A stretch of DNA of 64,000 bases. Origin: Ceratobasidium sp. AG-K (Eukaryota; Basidiomycota; Agaricomycetes; Cantharellales; Ceratobasidiaceae). The notes under the pieces are model-generated. The model did not search any database, was not told the origin of the DNA, and saw nothing but the letters and a program-made list of their open reading frames with translations. Below are positions 30,504-42,171 of this stretch, in pieces. The stretch lies in the NCBI GenBank assembly GCA_037039685.1, contig JAWNGF010000001.1, positions 2,480,001 to 2,544,000 of the forward strand, in the 5' to 3' direction. Position numbers and translations under genes: made by a program. Each line of letters starts with the position of its first letter. The first letter of the stretch is position 1.

Positions 30504-33500
30504 TCAGTCAAAAATTCGGACGGCATCAATACCCAGACTCCTGCGCGCTTGAATGATTCCAGCAATTTCTTTTATAAATTCTTCTAGTATCACGGTGTTG
30601 TCTAGCAACTGGGAAAGCGTTATGCGGTTCCCGTCTTTGCGCGCCCGCCCACTAGGCACCCGTTCGTCACCGCCAGGATCCTTCCATGCTGTGAACACGT
30701 CGTCCTCGATCTGGACATTCGATTTCTTTTTGCCCGAGGCCCATGGCCCGGTGATTGGTTCTGCAGCAGCAAATCCATCAAGGTCGGACGTAGATGTATT
30801 TTGATAGTGGGCACTGAAAGGAGTCGATGGAACAACTTTTGGCCCAGTGTTACGTGGTGGCGTAGTCGGTTCGGCTGGTGTGGGGGTGCTAGACGATTTG
30901 GGTTTCTTGGTGGATAAGAACGACATGAAGCCGGACCCCGTCGGTTTGGCTTTAGGACGCTGGGGTGTCTCTGGTGACGTTGGCAGTGGCAGCTGAGGAG
31001 TTAATTCGCCAGCCAAGTCGAAGGAGAGATCTAGGTTCAGAGCATCGTTGATGTTTTCTGAAAACAACAAACCATGTCGACGTTCAGTCAAGTATCTATC
31101 AAAGTCCGAGATACGGCCTCGATAACGTTCAAGCTGGATCACGAGTCCGAGAAGCGTGTCGTAAATTATTGGGCGTGTTTCGGCGTCATTTGGGTTCACC
31201 GACGTTGTCGCCAGTTTGAGAGACTGGGCCGAATCGATTGACCGGTCGTCGCCATCACCCGGGCTTTGGATAGATTCGGAACTGAGTGGAAGAGACTCTG
31301 CATCAAACGACAACCACCCTATCATGGAGCGATTCGGGCATGAGGATAGTGCAGACAATACACCTGTGAGCGCAACATTAAACTCTGGGGTTTGAATGAA
31401 GAAGTGTCTGAGGGAGTGTAGCAGAAGCTTCAGTAAGGCATCTCCAGGCTGGAGCTTGTGTTTCCAACCAGTGTAGTTGGGATCGTTGTCTAGAGTTCGG
31501 CAATAACATATCTCAGACTGCAATATATCCAACGCGTCGCGTACGTAATTCTCATATCCGGTACTGAACACGTCTAGTTCGTTGCCTGGGTTAATACGTG
31601 ATGCCAAGGAAAGGTATAGTCCAAGTTCACGTTCGTGAGTTGCAAAAGTGATGGTTTTGTGGACCGGGTTCAGGGTGAGTTTAAGAGGTAGTGGAGGTGT
31701 CTTGGGATGTGAGGTCGTGGTCTCTTCGCCTCCGGGATAGACAAACTCCTCATCAGAGTCTGAATCTAGCGGAGGAGGGTCAAGTTCTTCGGCAATTGGG
31801 GGAAGCTCAATGGCAGGAAAAGCGGTTGCATGAGGGTCTCCGAGAACTGATAACAAGTGGTCGGTGCATATACCGCAGTGTTGTTCCAGCAGGCAGTGGA
31901 GAAGCTTGAGTGAAGCGGTCGCCGTCGAGGGAAATTCCGAGTGGACATTGGAGAATATGAGGTCCTTAAGAGTGAACCGGCCGAGGGAGCTGAAATAAGT
32001 CGACTGTCGCTTGTTGGCCGGTTCCTTCTCCAACAAGGTCATCGCGCTGCTTTTACGACGAGCCATTTTGGTCGCTCGGGTAACTGGGGCTGCAGGCTCG
32101 CCAGGGCGCCCAGAATCTGTTCCTTCGCTCATCAAGTAGGTGACGAGCGAGTCGGACAGTCGCCCACCCCTCAATGTTCGAAGGAGAGATTCGATATATG
32201 AGAGTACCGCAACTGCACTCCCATCGGCATCGGAACACTCCAGGACAGAAGGATAAAGGACATTCTCCAGAAATACCCGCCGGAATGCTTTAAGAATCGC
32301 GTCCGATATTGCGCTTCCCACCAGAGCAGAAGGATCAAGGCCGCGTTCAGCAGGCTCGGCGCTATAATTATCCCCGGAGAGCAAGGAATGCACTGACGCA
32401 TCGTTCCGCTTTAATACGTCTTGGATAAATTCAGCCATTTTCAAGAAATGGTCTACCCGTCCGCGAAATTCTGCGCTCGTCGAAACCCCAATGTTGAGCT
32501 CCCGGCCCCGTTCTTCTGCTTCCTCCAGACGTGTAGCCTCATCCTCGGCAGATACGACGTGATGCCCTCCTAGGAGCATGCCTCCATGTTGGGCCTCTGA
32601 TTCCGCAGCGTAATCTCGTTGAATCTCGAGCTTGTAAGGCAAGACAGAATAAACCGCAGCAAGGCCGGCACCAAGGACTTCTGGGAAAATCACCGTCTAG
32701 GACGTACTCGGCAAGCGCAAGCGCAGCATCTGCGGCGGGATCGGGGCGAGCAGTGCCGTCCTGGTCCCCAGCACTCGGCTGGTCTGACATGGACATGGCG
32801 ACGTCCAACAAGAATAACAACCCAGCACGAGCCAAGTCCCCAATCTTGCCTTCGCGGTGTACGAATCGCAGTAGATAATTAAACAATAGAAATTCGTATT
32901 CTGGTTTGGCCTGTGGTGCCGATGCCGTTACAGTGGATGCCGATGAAGCGGGAGAAGGGGCTCGGGGAGTGGCTGACAGTAAGCTGCGTGCTGGCCGATT
33001 AGCTGCTTCTTCCTCTGCCTCTTCTTCGGCTGCCTCTTCTTCGTCATCTTCTTCAAATTTGGATGATTGGGACTGAAACCAATGCTTGTCGTGGAAAAAG
33101 ATCATAAGAAGCTCGCGATACGTGCGTATACGACTGCAAAGCGTGCAGAGTAAATCGACCACTAAACTAGACTAGTTAACCCGTCAGCACCAATAGTCAA
33201 TTATTGCCAACATACAATCTTCTTCATAGTTCGCAATACTACTCTTTTGAGATATGCTTGCAGCTCCCATGGCTTTTGATGAGCTTTCGGATACTTCGTC
33301 AATCAGGTCGCCAATGCATACGCGCAATAATCGAAGTACCGCCTTGTGAACCGCAGCGTGGACGAGGAATTGCTCATCCATGAGGACAACTAGGCTACCA
33401 ACAGACTTGAGGACTTCTGCTTGGATACCAAATGGTCGATCAGCCTCGCTAAGGCTCACAAGGGTACCTAGTATGTCTGCACACCGAGTCATGACTCAAG

Positions 33501-33900
33501 GCCTGGACACGCGACCGAGTGCAGCAACTAACCGTTTTTGAGCAACGACTCCAAACATGCCCCAGTCGATCTTCACAGCTATGAGTTGGCAGTTGACTAT
33601 TCAGGCGAGTGATACTTACTCTTGGTCTCCTCGCGTGGATTCCCAGACCAACGCGTCAATCATGACTTGCAACTGCGCAGGAACATTCGTGGACGCGATT
33701 CCCCGAGTTAATTGTCGTTCATCGGGGTTCATAAGGGTGTTCTAGTTGACTGGCATTACTCAGAGGAAAACATGGCTATTTACCGGACGGAAACATACCT
33801 TAACCTCCGCCCAGGCCATATGAAACTCTCCGAGATGGTCGCGAGTGGGTTTGGGGGGAGCCGCGGCAGCCGGCCGCAGAAATTTAGCAAAATACTCCAT
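30504..33900 (-). CDS. FHIP/RAI16-like protein (FTS-Hook-FHIP complex type), frame broken once
   Basis: FHIP proteins link Hook and dynein to endosomal cargo; in fungi they act in early-endosome motility. The start at 33900 gives MEYFAKFLRPAAAAPPKPTR. Later exons give STGACLESLLKNDILGTLVS, FGIQAEVLKSVGSLVVLMDE, TYRELLMIFFHDKHWF, FLLFNYLLRFVHREGKIGDL and ARAGLLFLLDVAMSMSD, all typical of the RAI16-like domain. An acidic insert (EEDDEEEAAEEEAEEEAA) follows the HDKHWF block. At the A-run 32686-32689 (plus strand) the frame changes: AEYVLDGDF is followed in another frame by PEVLGAGLAAVYSVLPYKLE, so one base is in excess. The remaining ~700 codons form one exon with VLYPSVLECSDADGSAVAVL and a long disordered Ser/Pro C-terminal region. 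Confidence 0.8.
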
Positions 33901-34219
33901 ACGGGAGATCTGAAAGCTGGCTAGCAACTAGGAAAGTACAGGATTATATACGAGGCTCGTCACAGGTGTTAGAGTGTGGTACACAATATGGTTGCTATCT
34001 CAATTGGAAACTATAAATCCTTATCTAAGCTCTGGCGAACCAAACAAAAGCTACTCTTGGACTGGCTGTCAAAAGCTGAATATAACTCTCAAGGATACGA
34101 AGTTACGAGTTAAACTCCATTGTCAATGCTATCATTCCAAAACTGTATTAATTTTTACACAGAGGTTCAAAATAAGTTCCTGAATACACAGAGCACAGTC
34201 GTTCACATCACCCATTAAC
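33901..34219. other. Intergenic: FHIP 5' flank and copper-ATPase 3' flank
   Basis: 319 nt, A/T-rich, no coding signal recognised. Confidence 0.6.
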
Positions 34220-37200
34220 CTACAAGCCCCACCTCATCGCGAGGCTGCTCACTACAACCGACACACTACTCAAGGCCATCGCTAATGCACTCCATACGGG
34301 TGGCAGTCTCGCATGACCAATTGCATAAAATGCGCCGGCCGCGACAGGGATCATAGCCACATTGTAGATCAGTGCCCAGCCAAAGTTTAGCTTTTGACGA
34401 AGATAGACTTTGCGAGAGAGGTGAAGGAGAAAAGGTAAAGTCGAAAGGCTTGACGAGAGGAGAACGAACGATGCAGAGGATAGAGTTATTTGTGAGCCGT
34501 GGGAAAGAGCAATTCTGGCACAGTTTGGAACGTTTCAGCTCTGACTCGCAGATAAGGCAGACATACTCACCCAATGTCGGCAGCCGCAATAGCCGCACTA
34601 TCATTTAACCCATCCCCGCAAAATGCGACCACTGTTGGCCCTTCACGCTTTAGCCAAGGAACCCTAGTCGGCCGAACAATAGTCTGAGCCTGAAGTCGAG
34701 CGATAAAGTCTGCTTTTTCGTGAGGTAACACCCCAGCAACGACTCGTTCCTCCGCGATCCCAAGAGTCCGAGCGACAGCTTTGGCGGTAACCTCATTATC
34801 ACCGCTCAACATCCACACCTGCTTCCCAGCTTCTTGAAGATGCTTTACGGTGGAGGCGGCGTCGGACCGCGGAGCGTCCGCAACTGCTAAACACACTGCT
34901 AGTTCGTATCCACCCGTTGCTTGACCGGTGGTACCAGTGTTGAGATGGCCGGTCGCAACAAAAACAACGGTTTTGCCCTGCTTCTGCCAATCGGAACCGA
35001 GCGATTCTTCGATGTGAACACCATGCTCGTGCATGAGGGAGCGATTTCCGATGACGATGGGATATGTTTCGAGTCCGTTTTGCACAAGGGCCACAAGTCC
35101 GCGTCCAGGTTTTTCGTTACATTCCAAGAGTTGCAAAGATTCAACGGGCTGGGATTCTTTTTCGCAGAACCGTGCAATCGCGAGAGCAATCGGATGCGTC
35201 GAACCAAGTTCCATTTCGCGAATAGCCGCAAGGAGCCAATTAGACACCTTGAAGGTCTCGAATTCGGTGACAGTCGGCTCGCCCAGAGTAAGCGTGCCTG
35301 TCTTGTCAAATACCACGGTCGTCACCTGGCTCGCACGCTGGAAAGCCTCGCCGCCACCTTGCGCTAGAACGCCGGCCCTGGCAGCCATCCCAGCTGCAAT
35401 ACTAGATTAGTAACAATTTGGTGCGCATATATTGAATATAACCTACCTCCAACCGCTTGAGCCGTAGGTGCAGCAAGACCTATCCCACAAGGACATGCGA
35501 CAACCAACACAGCGATCGTAAACTCAAAGGCAAAGAATACCTTATCGCCTGTCTCCTCTCGACCCATAGGCAGGTACCCCTGAGGAAGAGCACCTCCAAG
35601 AGCGACACCAAGCCATACGAGAAGTACCACAAGCGAAAGCCAAACGACAATGGGTACAAAAACGCCTGAGATACGGTCTGCGAGTCGCTCAATAGGCGCC
35701 TTGCGTCCCTGTGCGTCGGCTACGGCCTGGACGATCTTTTCAAGTACGGTCGCATCGCCAAGCCTATCAACGCGCGCCGTAACGGCACTGGTTAGATTGG
35801 TAGTTCCGCAGACTAGCTGGTCGCCTGGTCCTTTCTCGACGGGCCGCGATTCGCCCGTAAGGGACGATTCGTCAACTGTGGTTTTGCCCGATATGATCGT
35901 GCCGTCGGCTGGGGGGATTGAACCAGGCTGAATAATAATCATATCTCCTAGTTCGAGCATATCGACCGAAGTTTGGGTAACGCTGGGTTCGTTCGTCTCG
36001 TCGTTGGCCTGGCTGCCAGTAACCAGGAGCGCCTTCTCGGGCCGGATTGCGCCCAGCATGGAGATAGCGTCACCGGTCTAAGCTATACCGTTAGAACTGA
36101 AATAGAGCGGATGTGAACAACCCACTACTGACCTTAACTCTAGCTCGACCCTCAAGCAAACGACCAGCAAGAATGAAGAATATCAAAAATACGGAGCTGT
36201 CAAAATAGGTCCGCATTTCCACCCCCATATTCTCATGAGGAGATGCCCTGACATCAATGGCCATCATTGCAACACTCGCCAGGTATGCCGTGGTGGTCGA
36301 AAGTGCCACGAGCAAGTCCATACTTCCAAATTGAATGAGATTTTTCCATTGCCACAGCCGGCTTCGACCGCCAAAAAGAGATGCATACGACTTCTTGTAA
36401 AAGATCCTATAATCAGGTTGTAAGTGTCCGCATATACCCACTTTTAGTGCTCGTAAATCACTAACCAGCCAACTCCGAATTGAACCGGTGTCGCCAGAGC
36501 CCATAGAATAAGAACACCCACTGAAGCACCACCCCATACCGGCTGCTCAATGTGCTGTCGGAAGGAGTGTGACTTGGGCAATGCAACCATGCCAATAATG
36601 CCAACGACGAACGTCGGAATGGTGAAAAAGGTCGCGACGAAGAACAGACGGGCAATCTTGCGAGCTTCCCTGGCCTGAAGCTTCATAGAGATAGAATGGA
36701 TTGAGGGAGGGTGATAAACTGTGGCGGTAATTGGTTCAGGGAGCGCTCGTAGTACTGAACGGATTGAGAGGTTCGAATTGGGTGTGTAGCGGATAGATCC
36801 AACGGGAGAAGTGAGCGTTGGACGCGAGACTAGTTCAACACCCATACTCGACAAGTGCGTAGCGATACGAGTGGGACATTCCCTTGATTCATGTTAGTCT
36901 AAGGCAACAGCAAAGGAATCTAAGTGCTTACTTGCAAAACATCCCCTGAAACTGAAGCTGAACAACTCGCTCCAAAGGGTCGGGAGAAACTTGAGCCACA
37001 ACATCTTTGGTGGCAGTTTGCGATACTTCGAACCCACATCCTTCAACCGTTGCGGTAATGCTTTCCATGGTCACTTGGTCAGGTCGATACCGGACAGTCA
37101 TCGAGTGAGACATCAACGAGACAGTAACAGCTTCAATCCCGAGCATTTCTTGCACCGCCTTGGCGAGCGGACCGGAACAAGAGCTAAGGAAGAGTAGGCT

Positions 37201-37972
37201 TAATGTCTCGTCAAACCCAAATAAGTAGCGAATATGCTTGCCTGCACGTCATGCCAACTATACCAAACACGGTCTCCTTGGTGGAGGTTGGCTCCCTGTA
37301 CATAGGAGTGCTGCTCGTCACCGATGCGTTAAAGCCTATAGATTCGATCTCCGACACAATGTCTGAGGTTGAGCATGCGTTACCGTCGTGAACAACGGTC
37401 GCGGAGTTGAGCATTAGCTTGACATTCGCGCTGATAATTCCGGGAAGCTCCCGAAGCGCATTGGTAATAGACGAGGTGCAAGAACTAAGATGTATTAGCT
37501 ACGGTATACGTCATATTTGTGCCACTTACGCGCAAGTCATGCCTTCAATTGAGAGCTCCGTCTTCAAGGTCAGGGGCGTGATGTCACGAGCCACAACGAC
37601 CGACTCGAGAACCGAATCGCCACGGCAGGCAGAGCAATGCTCCAAGTGTTCCGCTCCGGCGCGTTCGGTTGATGTTGGGGTGCCAGCATAACTTGGTTCA
37701 CCACTCTTTTCGCTAGCGACAGAATACCCCGCTCGCGCTAGAAGATTACCGACGTTGTCAATGAGCTTCTCAGCGTCGGTATCGATATCAGTAGTAGAAA
37801 ATGACAAGAGATGACGTTCAATGTCAACGCGTAGATCTTTGATGCCTGATAATGGGCTGAGGAGAGATTGGATAAAAGCCTTGCAGCTCCCACAGTGAAT
37901 CTGCGGTACTGAGACAGGGTTTAGCTCGACTTTTGATAAAGTCGAGGAGAGCTCACCAAGTAGTGTAGGCAT
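34220..37972 (-). CDS. CCC2: Copper-transporting P1B-type ATPase (Ccc2/ATP7 family)
   Basis: Pumps Cu(I) into the late Golgi to load secreted copper enzymes. Four N-terminal HMA-like modules: PQIHCGSCKAF (variant), IEGMTCASC, IVGMTCSSC and a divergent FQGMFCKEC, the middle ones split by introns. Membrane helices begin near 36,650 (LFFVATFFTIPTFVVGIIGM). SSLTGES lies in the actuator domain. The intramembrane metal site is CPC at 35487-35495 (ACPCGIGLAAPTA). The phosphorylation site DKTGT is at about 35,293-35,307, STHPIALAIA is the HP motif, and MLSGDNEVTAKAVA and GDGLNDSAAIAAADIG close the ATP-binding domain. The last exon gives two helices and ends SSLAMRWGL at TAG 34220. The intron at 37184-37241 needs a GC donor. 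Looks complete. Confidence 0.9.
37184..37241 (-). other. GC-AG intron inside the third metal-binding motif
   Basis: The donor reads TGCAG|gcaagc on the reverse strand and the acceptor cttag. Splicing gives GMTC followed by SSCSG, restoring the CxxC metal site; no GT donor gives this. Confidence 0.65.
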
Positions 37973-38634
37973 AATTCACAGTGGCTGAGAATTGGTCTGA
38001 ATACTTGGGCGATCGTAGTTGTGAATTGCTGGCTGCTGGCGTCCTGCTGGGTTGATATATTCAATGCGCTATTTTCTGGAGAGCCAAAGATGTGGCGAAA
38101 ATGCCGCAATCGGCTTATATCAGCGGTAATCAAGCGGGAAAATCACGTCATCGGCGTCAGTGATTCGTCGATTGCCTCTCCAACTATTCGCGCAGTGTCC
38201 AAAAAATCCCGCGAACAAGCATTCCGTGACTAACGCAAGTTGTGCTTGCGGACTGGGATCTCTGCAGGGTACGCCGAACTCACCATTCACGTACTTCTAG
38301 TACGCCAGCGCTCAATTCGTTCGCCACACCTGGCAACGCCACCGGACAGGCTGATTTCCGATTTGAGGGTGAATGTCCCCATGAACACGTCACGAGTACT
38401 CACGCAGACCCAGCTCTGCCCGTATCAAGGATTGTTCAACCGAGTATAATCAGACCATATTAGACGCTCTGATATGTCATCGAATCGCAGCGAATGCAGT
38501 GTTTCGCCCCCCATCTTGACGGTCACTTTATCAGATACCAACCAAAGGCTGCATAAATGAGGGGCGATATATTAGCTTGGGGAGTATTGGTTAACAAATA
38601 TTATTGGTATTCCGTGTGATCAGGCCCGGGCTTG
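37973..38634. other. Intergenic, copper-ATPase 5' flank and Mdm35 3' flank
   Basis: 662 nt with only short open frames; no gene recognised. I did not find a convincing copper-response element. Confidence 0.55.
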
Positions 38635-38994
38635 CTATTTCTCTGTCGACTCGCGTGTAGGCGGATGTTTCAAAGGATGTTCTTCTCGAGCTTGTTCCAA
38701 AAGCTCTGTCAGCCCTTTGTCTTTTACTGCGCGCTGTCAATCGCATATGAGACCAATAGGCGCAGGATATAGACTGCATCGCCTCACTTGAACACATTCA
38801 CGATACCCTGTCCATAACTTCCCACACTTTTCTTCGTATTCGGCCGCCATCCTCTTTGCTCGTTCGGCATGGTCTGTGGGTTGAGTTGACCCACCATACG
38901 TCGCTGGTTCTAGGTACCCTTCGAACCAAGCGTTGAAGCACGTATCATAGGCGTGTTTGAGAGGTGTACATTCAGATGAAAGACTTTCCGCCAT
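38635..38994 (-). CDS. MDM35: Mdm35/TRIAP1-family twin CX9C protein
   Basis: Small mitochondrial intermembrane-space chaperone that partners Ups/PRELI lipid-transfer proteins. The twin CX9C signature is explicit: CTPLKHAYDTC and CGKLWTGYREC each have nine residues between cysteines, with FNAWFEGYLEP between them. The start at 38994 (MAESLSSECTPLKHAYDTCF) is chosen because family members begin just before the first motif; the frame opens further to 39057. One intron (38734 to about 38790) joins YRECVQ to RAVKDKGLTELLEQAREE, ending at TAG 38635 with a short charged tail. A CACGTGA element lies 30 nt upstream of the start. Confidence 0.88.
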
Positions 38995-39022
38995 GTCAAG
39001 GTGATAAACGAATGTGAACTCG

Positions 39023-39030
39023 TCACGTGA
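39023..39030. promoter_or_regulatory. TCACGTGA element upstream of Mdm35
   Basis: An 8-bp palindrome 29-36 nt upstream of the Mdm35 ATG; full match to the centromere-element-I/Cbf1-type core. Confidence 0.45.
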
Positions 39031-39200
39031 TCGGCTTTCTCCACAACCGAGCTCCACTCAACCGCGCCCGCGCCATGGTGCGGTGCTCGCCCACTCCGCA
39101 GCGTTCGTCGGCCCCCGATGTATTTTTAAGCGGTACAGAATAGCGATGCCGCCATGACGCATGTGGGGATGGGTTCGGGGAGTTTCTGGATCCGATGGTG

Positions 39201-39208
39201 TATAAAAA
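39201..39208 (+). promoter_or_regulatory. TATA box of secreted Ser/Thr-rich gene A
   Basis: TATAAAAA, 93 nt upstream of the ATG at 39294; a leader of about 60 nt would result. Confidence 0.6.
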
Positions 39209-39293
39209 GGCGCATCAAGTCGAATGTTGGTGTCTCAATCCACTCGCGTCCAATCACTTGTATCTATATCGCTTGACTCTAAACCTTTCATAA

Positions 39294-40003
39294 ATGCACG
39301 GAACAACCAAAGCTTTGATCGTTGCTGCCGCCGCCTTGCAAGCAGGCGCTAACCCAGTGAGTGGTTATCCTGAAATTAATTTGATCGCGTTGCTCATTCT
39401 CGGAACGTCAGGTGCGCCTGTTTGAGCGCCAGGCATCCTCGACGACTCTAGCCCCTTCGTCTCTGGCTAGCGCTACTTCGGTATGTTGTATCTATAAGTG
39501 GGCTGTCTCGACACTGACACTTCACTCAGTCGTTTGTGCCAGCTACGACGTACTCGGAACCAGTGCCTACTCCGCTACCTACCGAGATCCCTTCCCCATT
39601 CCCCTTCCCTGGATCGAACGGGACGTATTACATATGCTCCTTTCCACCGACCTCGAACGGCACTGCATCCTCGCCAGTACCCACATCCTCAGCCCCATCG
39701 ACGGCCACGGCATCGTTACCAATTGCGACAGATGATGTATCCTCTTTGCTCCCTTCAGTGACCAGTTCGATACTTTCCTCAACAAGCGCATCCACCATCA
39801 CCGGTCGACCCAAGCCCCCCACCCCCACCGAATTTACGGTAGTCGGACCTAGTACTACCGCGGTGATTGAATGTATCCAAGTCCCGCAGCCCCATTCTCC
39901 CGCTGAAAACTCCACTACGTCTCTCCCTCTACCAGCTAGCACCTCGTCTCTGCCTTCCGTGGTTACTACACCAGTCCCGGATACGACTGGTACCGCGATC
40001 TAA
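39294..40003 (+). CDS. Secreted Ser/Thr-rich protein A (tandem paralogue of the gene at 41105)
   Basis: Function unknown. Exons 39294-39356, 39412-39480 and 39530-40003. Exon 1 is the signal peptide (MHGTTKALIVAAAALQAGAN plus P). Exon 2 begins VRLFERQASS, where a short propeptide could end before Gln. The mature part is Ser/Thr/Pro-rich, so heavy O-glycosylation is expected. Two features stand out: YYICSFPPT (Cys codon at 39635) and VVGPSTTAVIECIQVP (Cys codon at 39872), the only two cysteines after the signal peptide, with 78 residues between them. There is no hydrophobic tail, so no GPI anchor. The tandem gene has the same intron position after NP and both Cys motifs. It could be a wall-associated or effector-like protein; nothing here decides. 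Confidence 0.75.
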
Positions 40004-41104
40004 GGCTTGAATTTGAACTTGAGCGTTGATGATAAGCTGTTTGTTGATTACCCCAGCATCGTCATTACCTCCTTATTACTTTCTTAATTCTTCATATGTA
40101 GCTTCAGTGTGCACACAGCGAGTTTGAATTTATTAGACTTAATACCCAGTTCACTATGTAGTCCGTGTTCCGCAATGCGATTACTAGAAATTAAACCACC
40201 ATATAAATCACGTGTCCAACGATCTGGATATCGATCGAGCGTCGAGCACAAGGACACTGGTGCATGTGTTTTAAAACTATAACCCTGCGATCACCCCAAA
40301 TGATTCTGCCAAGTCTTCGCGCGGGTTTGAGATGGCATCCGCTCCACGAGTTGGTTTCGCCGTCTTTGCTGGCCGACGCACCGGAAAGACCGGGTGTCCG
40401 CCAGCCTGTCGCTTGTGCACACATCCAGCCCCGGGACCTTCGCATGAGCGCATATACCCGAGACTGAGCCCATTCCTATAATCGAATCCACGCGATCACG
40501 GAGAGAAGTCCGCTCCACTCATCCATCCACGAAAGCCAACTGCGGAGCTAAATGTCCGCAGCACTCGGTATTCAGCACGGCGACTATGCACCCTGTGAAG
40601 CATTGCCCAACAAGGGGATGTGTGATCGACTGAGTGAGTCACGTGAACTTGGGTATATGGGCGATGGATGGCTCCAACTTTATTTCCTCGATGACTGTGT
40701 CGAGGATGTTTAGGACCACATGGTTGCGATGCAGAGCAGAAACAAGCGCTAGAGAAATAGTGTGCGTCGACTCGGTCTTGATCAAAATGATGTCAATCCA
40801 CGCCAGAATTATCGCGAACGTCGCGACACCGCATGCGCTGGCAGTCTCTCACTTATTCCAGCCGTCATCTTTCCGCAGCCCGCCGCGAATCAGCAGGGTA
40901 AGTAGCCGTCTATCCCGAAGCCCCCTTGGGTCAGATGCTTAGCGTTCTCCGCGAAGTATTCCAGACAATCCATGGGGAAATACCAACGAGGGCCATCATA
41001 CCCGCATACTATTGATAGGCGGGAAGAGTTTAAGAGGGATCCGTCGGGGGTGTGTTTCCTTAGGCACATACCTCCCCCTCTAGGAACTGTCTAGTATTAT
41101 AGTC
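40004..41104. other. Spacer between the two Ser/Thr-rich paralogues
   Basis: 1.1 kb. I looked for a third, decayed copy (YxICSFPPT or VGPxTTAVI) and saw none. Only short open frames without recognisable domains. Confidence 0.5.
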
Positions 41105-42171
41105 ATGAGCTCCTTGTTGGCTATCGCACTCTTGGCACATGCTGTTACAGCCAACCCAGTACGATTCATTTCTAACGAAGCATTGATCAGAGACTTATCA
41201 TTGGTTAATAGATTTACCGTCGCCAAGCCGTTACACGTAGTCTGACTAACGCTACTGCAACCGCAACAGCCTCTCTGCCCGTGACCACGGACTCGGCGGT
41301 CACGGATACGTTCACGGATATTATTACGGATACATACACAGATACTGTAAGTTATACCATTGCATTAACTTCTGTCAGTCCCGTTTAATTAAGTCTACGT
41401 CACCAGTTCGTTGCGACCGATACAGAAGCTCTAACTAGCTATTACCCTGCCCCTACCGAGATATCTAGCGCATATCCCACACCCACCGGTGGATCTGACG
41501 ATGGCGGTTACTGGATCTGCTCCTTCCCCCCAACCGGAGCTGAGCCCACATACACTGTGACGAGCTATCCTTTCCCGACGGCCACAGAGACCGTGGTCAT
41601 TACAGATCCGATTTCTCTCACTGACACGACTTCGTTCGTCGAGTCCGGCACGGTCACTGCCACCGTAACTGAAACCGAACCTATCGTGACCCCAACTGAG
41701 AGTGCCAATATTTCGTCAATCGAAACCACCGTACTCGAGACAGAGGTTCCCACCACGACTGAGGTTCCCGTCTTTGTCGCTACTGCTATTAGCGACATCG
41801 TCACAGAGACCATTCTACCGACGCTTGTCGAACCCATTACTACCGAGGCTGAGACCTATACTGCCGACCCCACGTTCTCCACGGTTGTATCCGTGATTAC
41901 CTCGGCTCCTTCCCGAGTGAGCACTTACACCATTGTCGGCCCCGAGACCACCGCCGTTATCAAATGCGTCCGATATCGTCCCGGGTATGGCCACCCACAC
42001 TACCCGCACCCACATCCCCAACCACCTCGCCCAACCTGGACTAGGTCGTGGCCTACTGAGCGCCCTACATGGCTCACAGTTCCAACCGGGGCCGTTTCTA
42101 CCACCGAGTGGCTCAGCGCTAGCACGACATTAGACTCTGTTTCACTTCCCGTCGAGACCATCACTGTTTGA
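41105..42171 (+). CDS. Secreted Ser/Thr-rich protein B (tandem paralogue of the gene at 39294)
   Basis: Function unknown. Exons 41105-41158, 41212-41346 and 41407-42171. Exon 1 is a signal peptide (MSSLLAIALLAHAVTANP) ending, like gene A, exactly at Asn-Pro before the first intron. Exon 2 starts IYRRQAVTRS, with a dibasic site before Gln that could be cut by a Kex2-type protease. A Thr/Val-rich region full of TET, TDT and TTEVP units follows. The conserved motifs are YWICSFPPT (Cys at 41518) and IVGPETTAVIKCVRY (Cys at 41965), with 148 residues between them against 78 in gene A. A His/Pro/Tyr-rich stretch (GYGHPHYPHPHPQPPRP) follows the second Cys and is absent from A. No GPI tail. Confidence 0.75.

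Larger units (their letters stand above)
38995..39293. promoter_or_regulatory. Divergent promoter, Mdm35 / secreted Ser/Thr-rich protein A
   Basis: 299 nt between divergent starts. TCACGTGA is at 39023-39030 near the Mdm35 side, and TATAAAAA is at 39201-39208, 93 nt before the ATG of the plus-strand gene. Confidence 0.55.

Noticed and set aside
33560..33650. Apparent frame break in the FHIP second exon
   Set aside because: Using the acceptor at gtgaag restores ESTGACLESLLKN in frame.
40004..41104. A third, degenerate Ser/Thr-rich copy between the paralogues
   Set aside because: Neither conserved Cys motif nor a signal peptide is visible in any frame.
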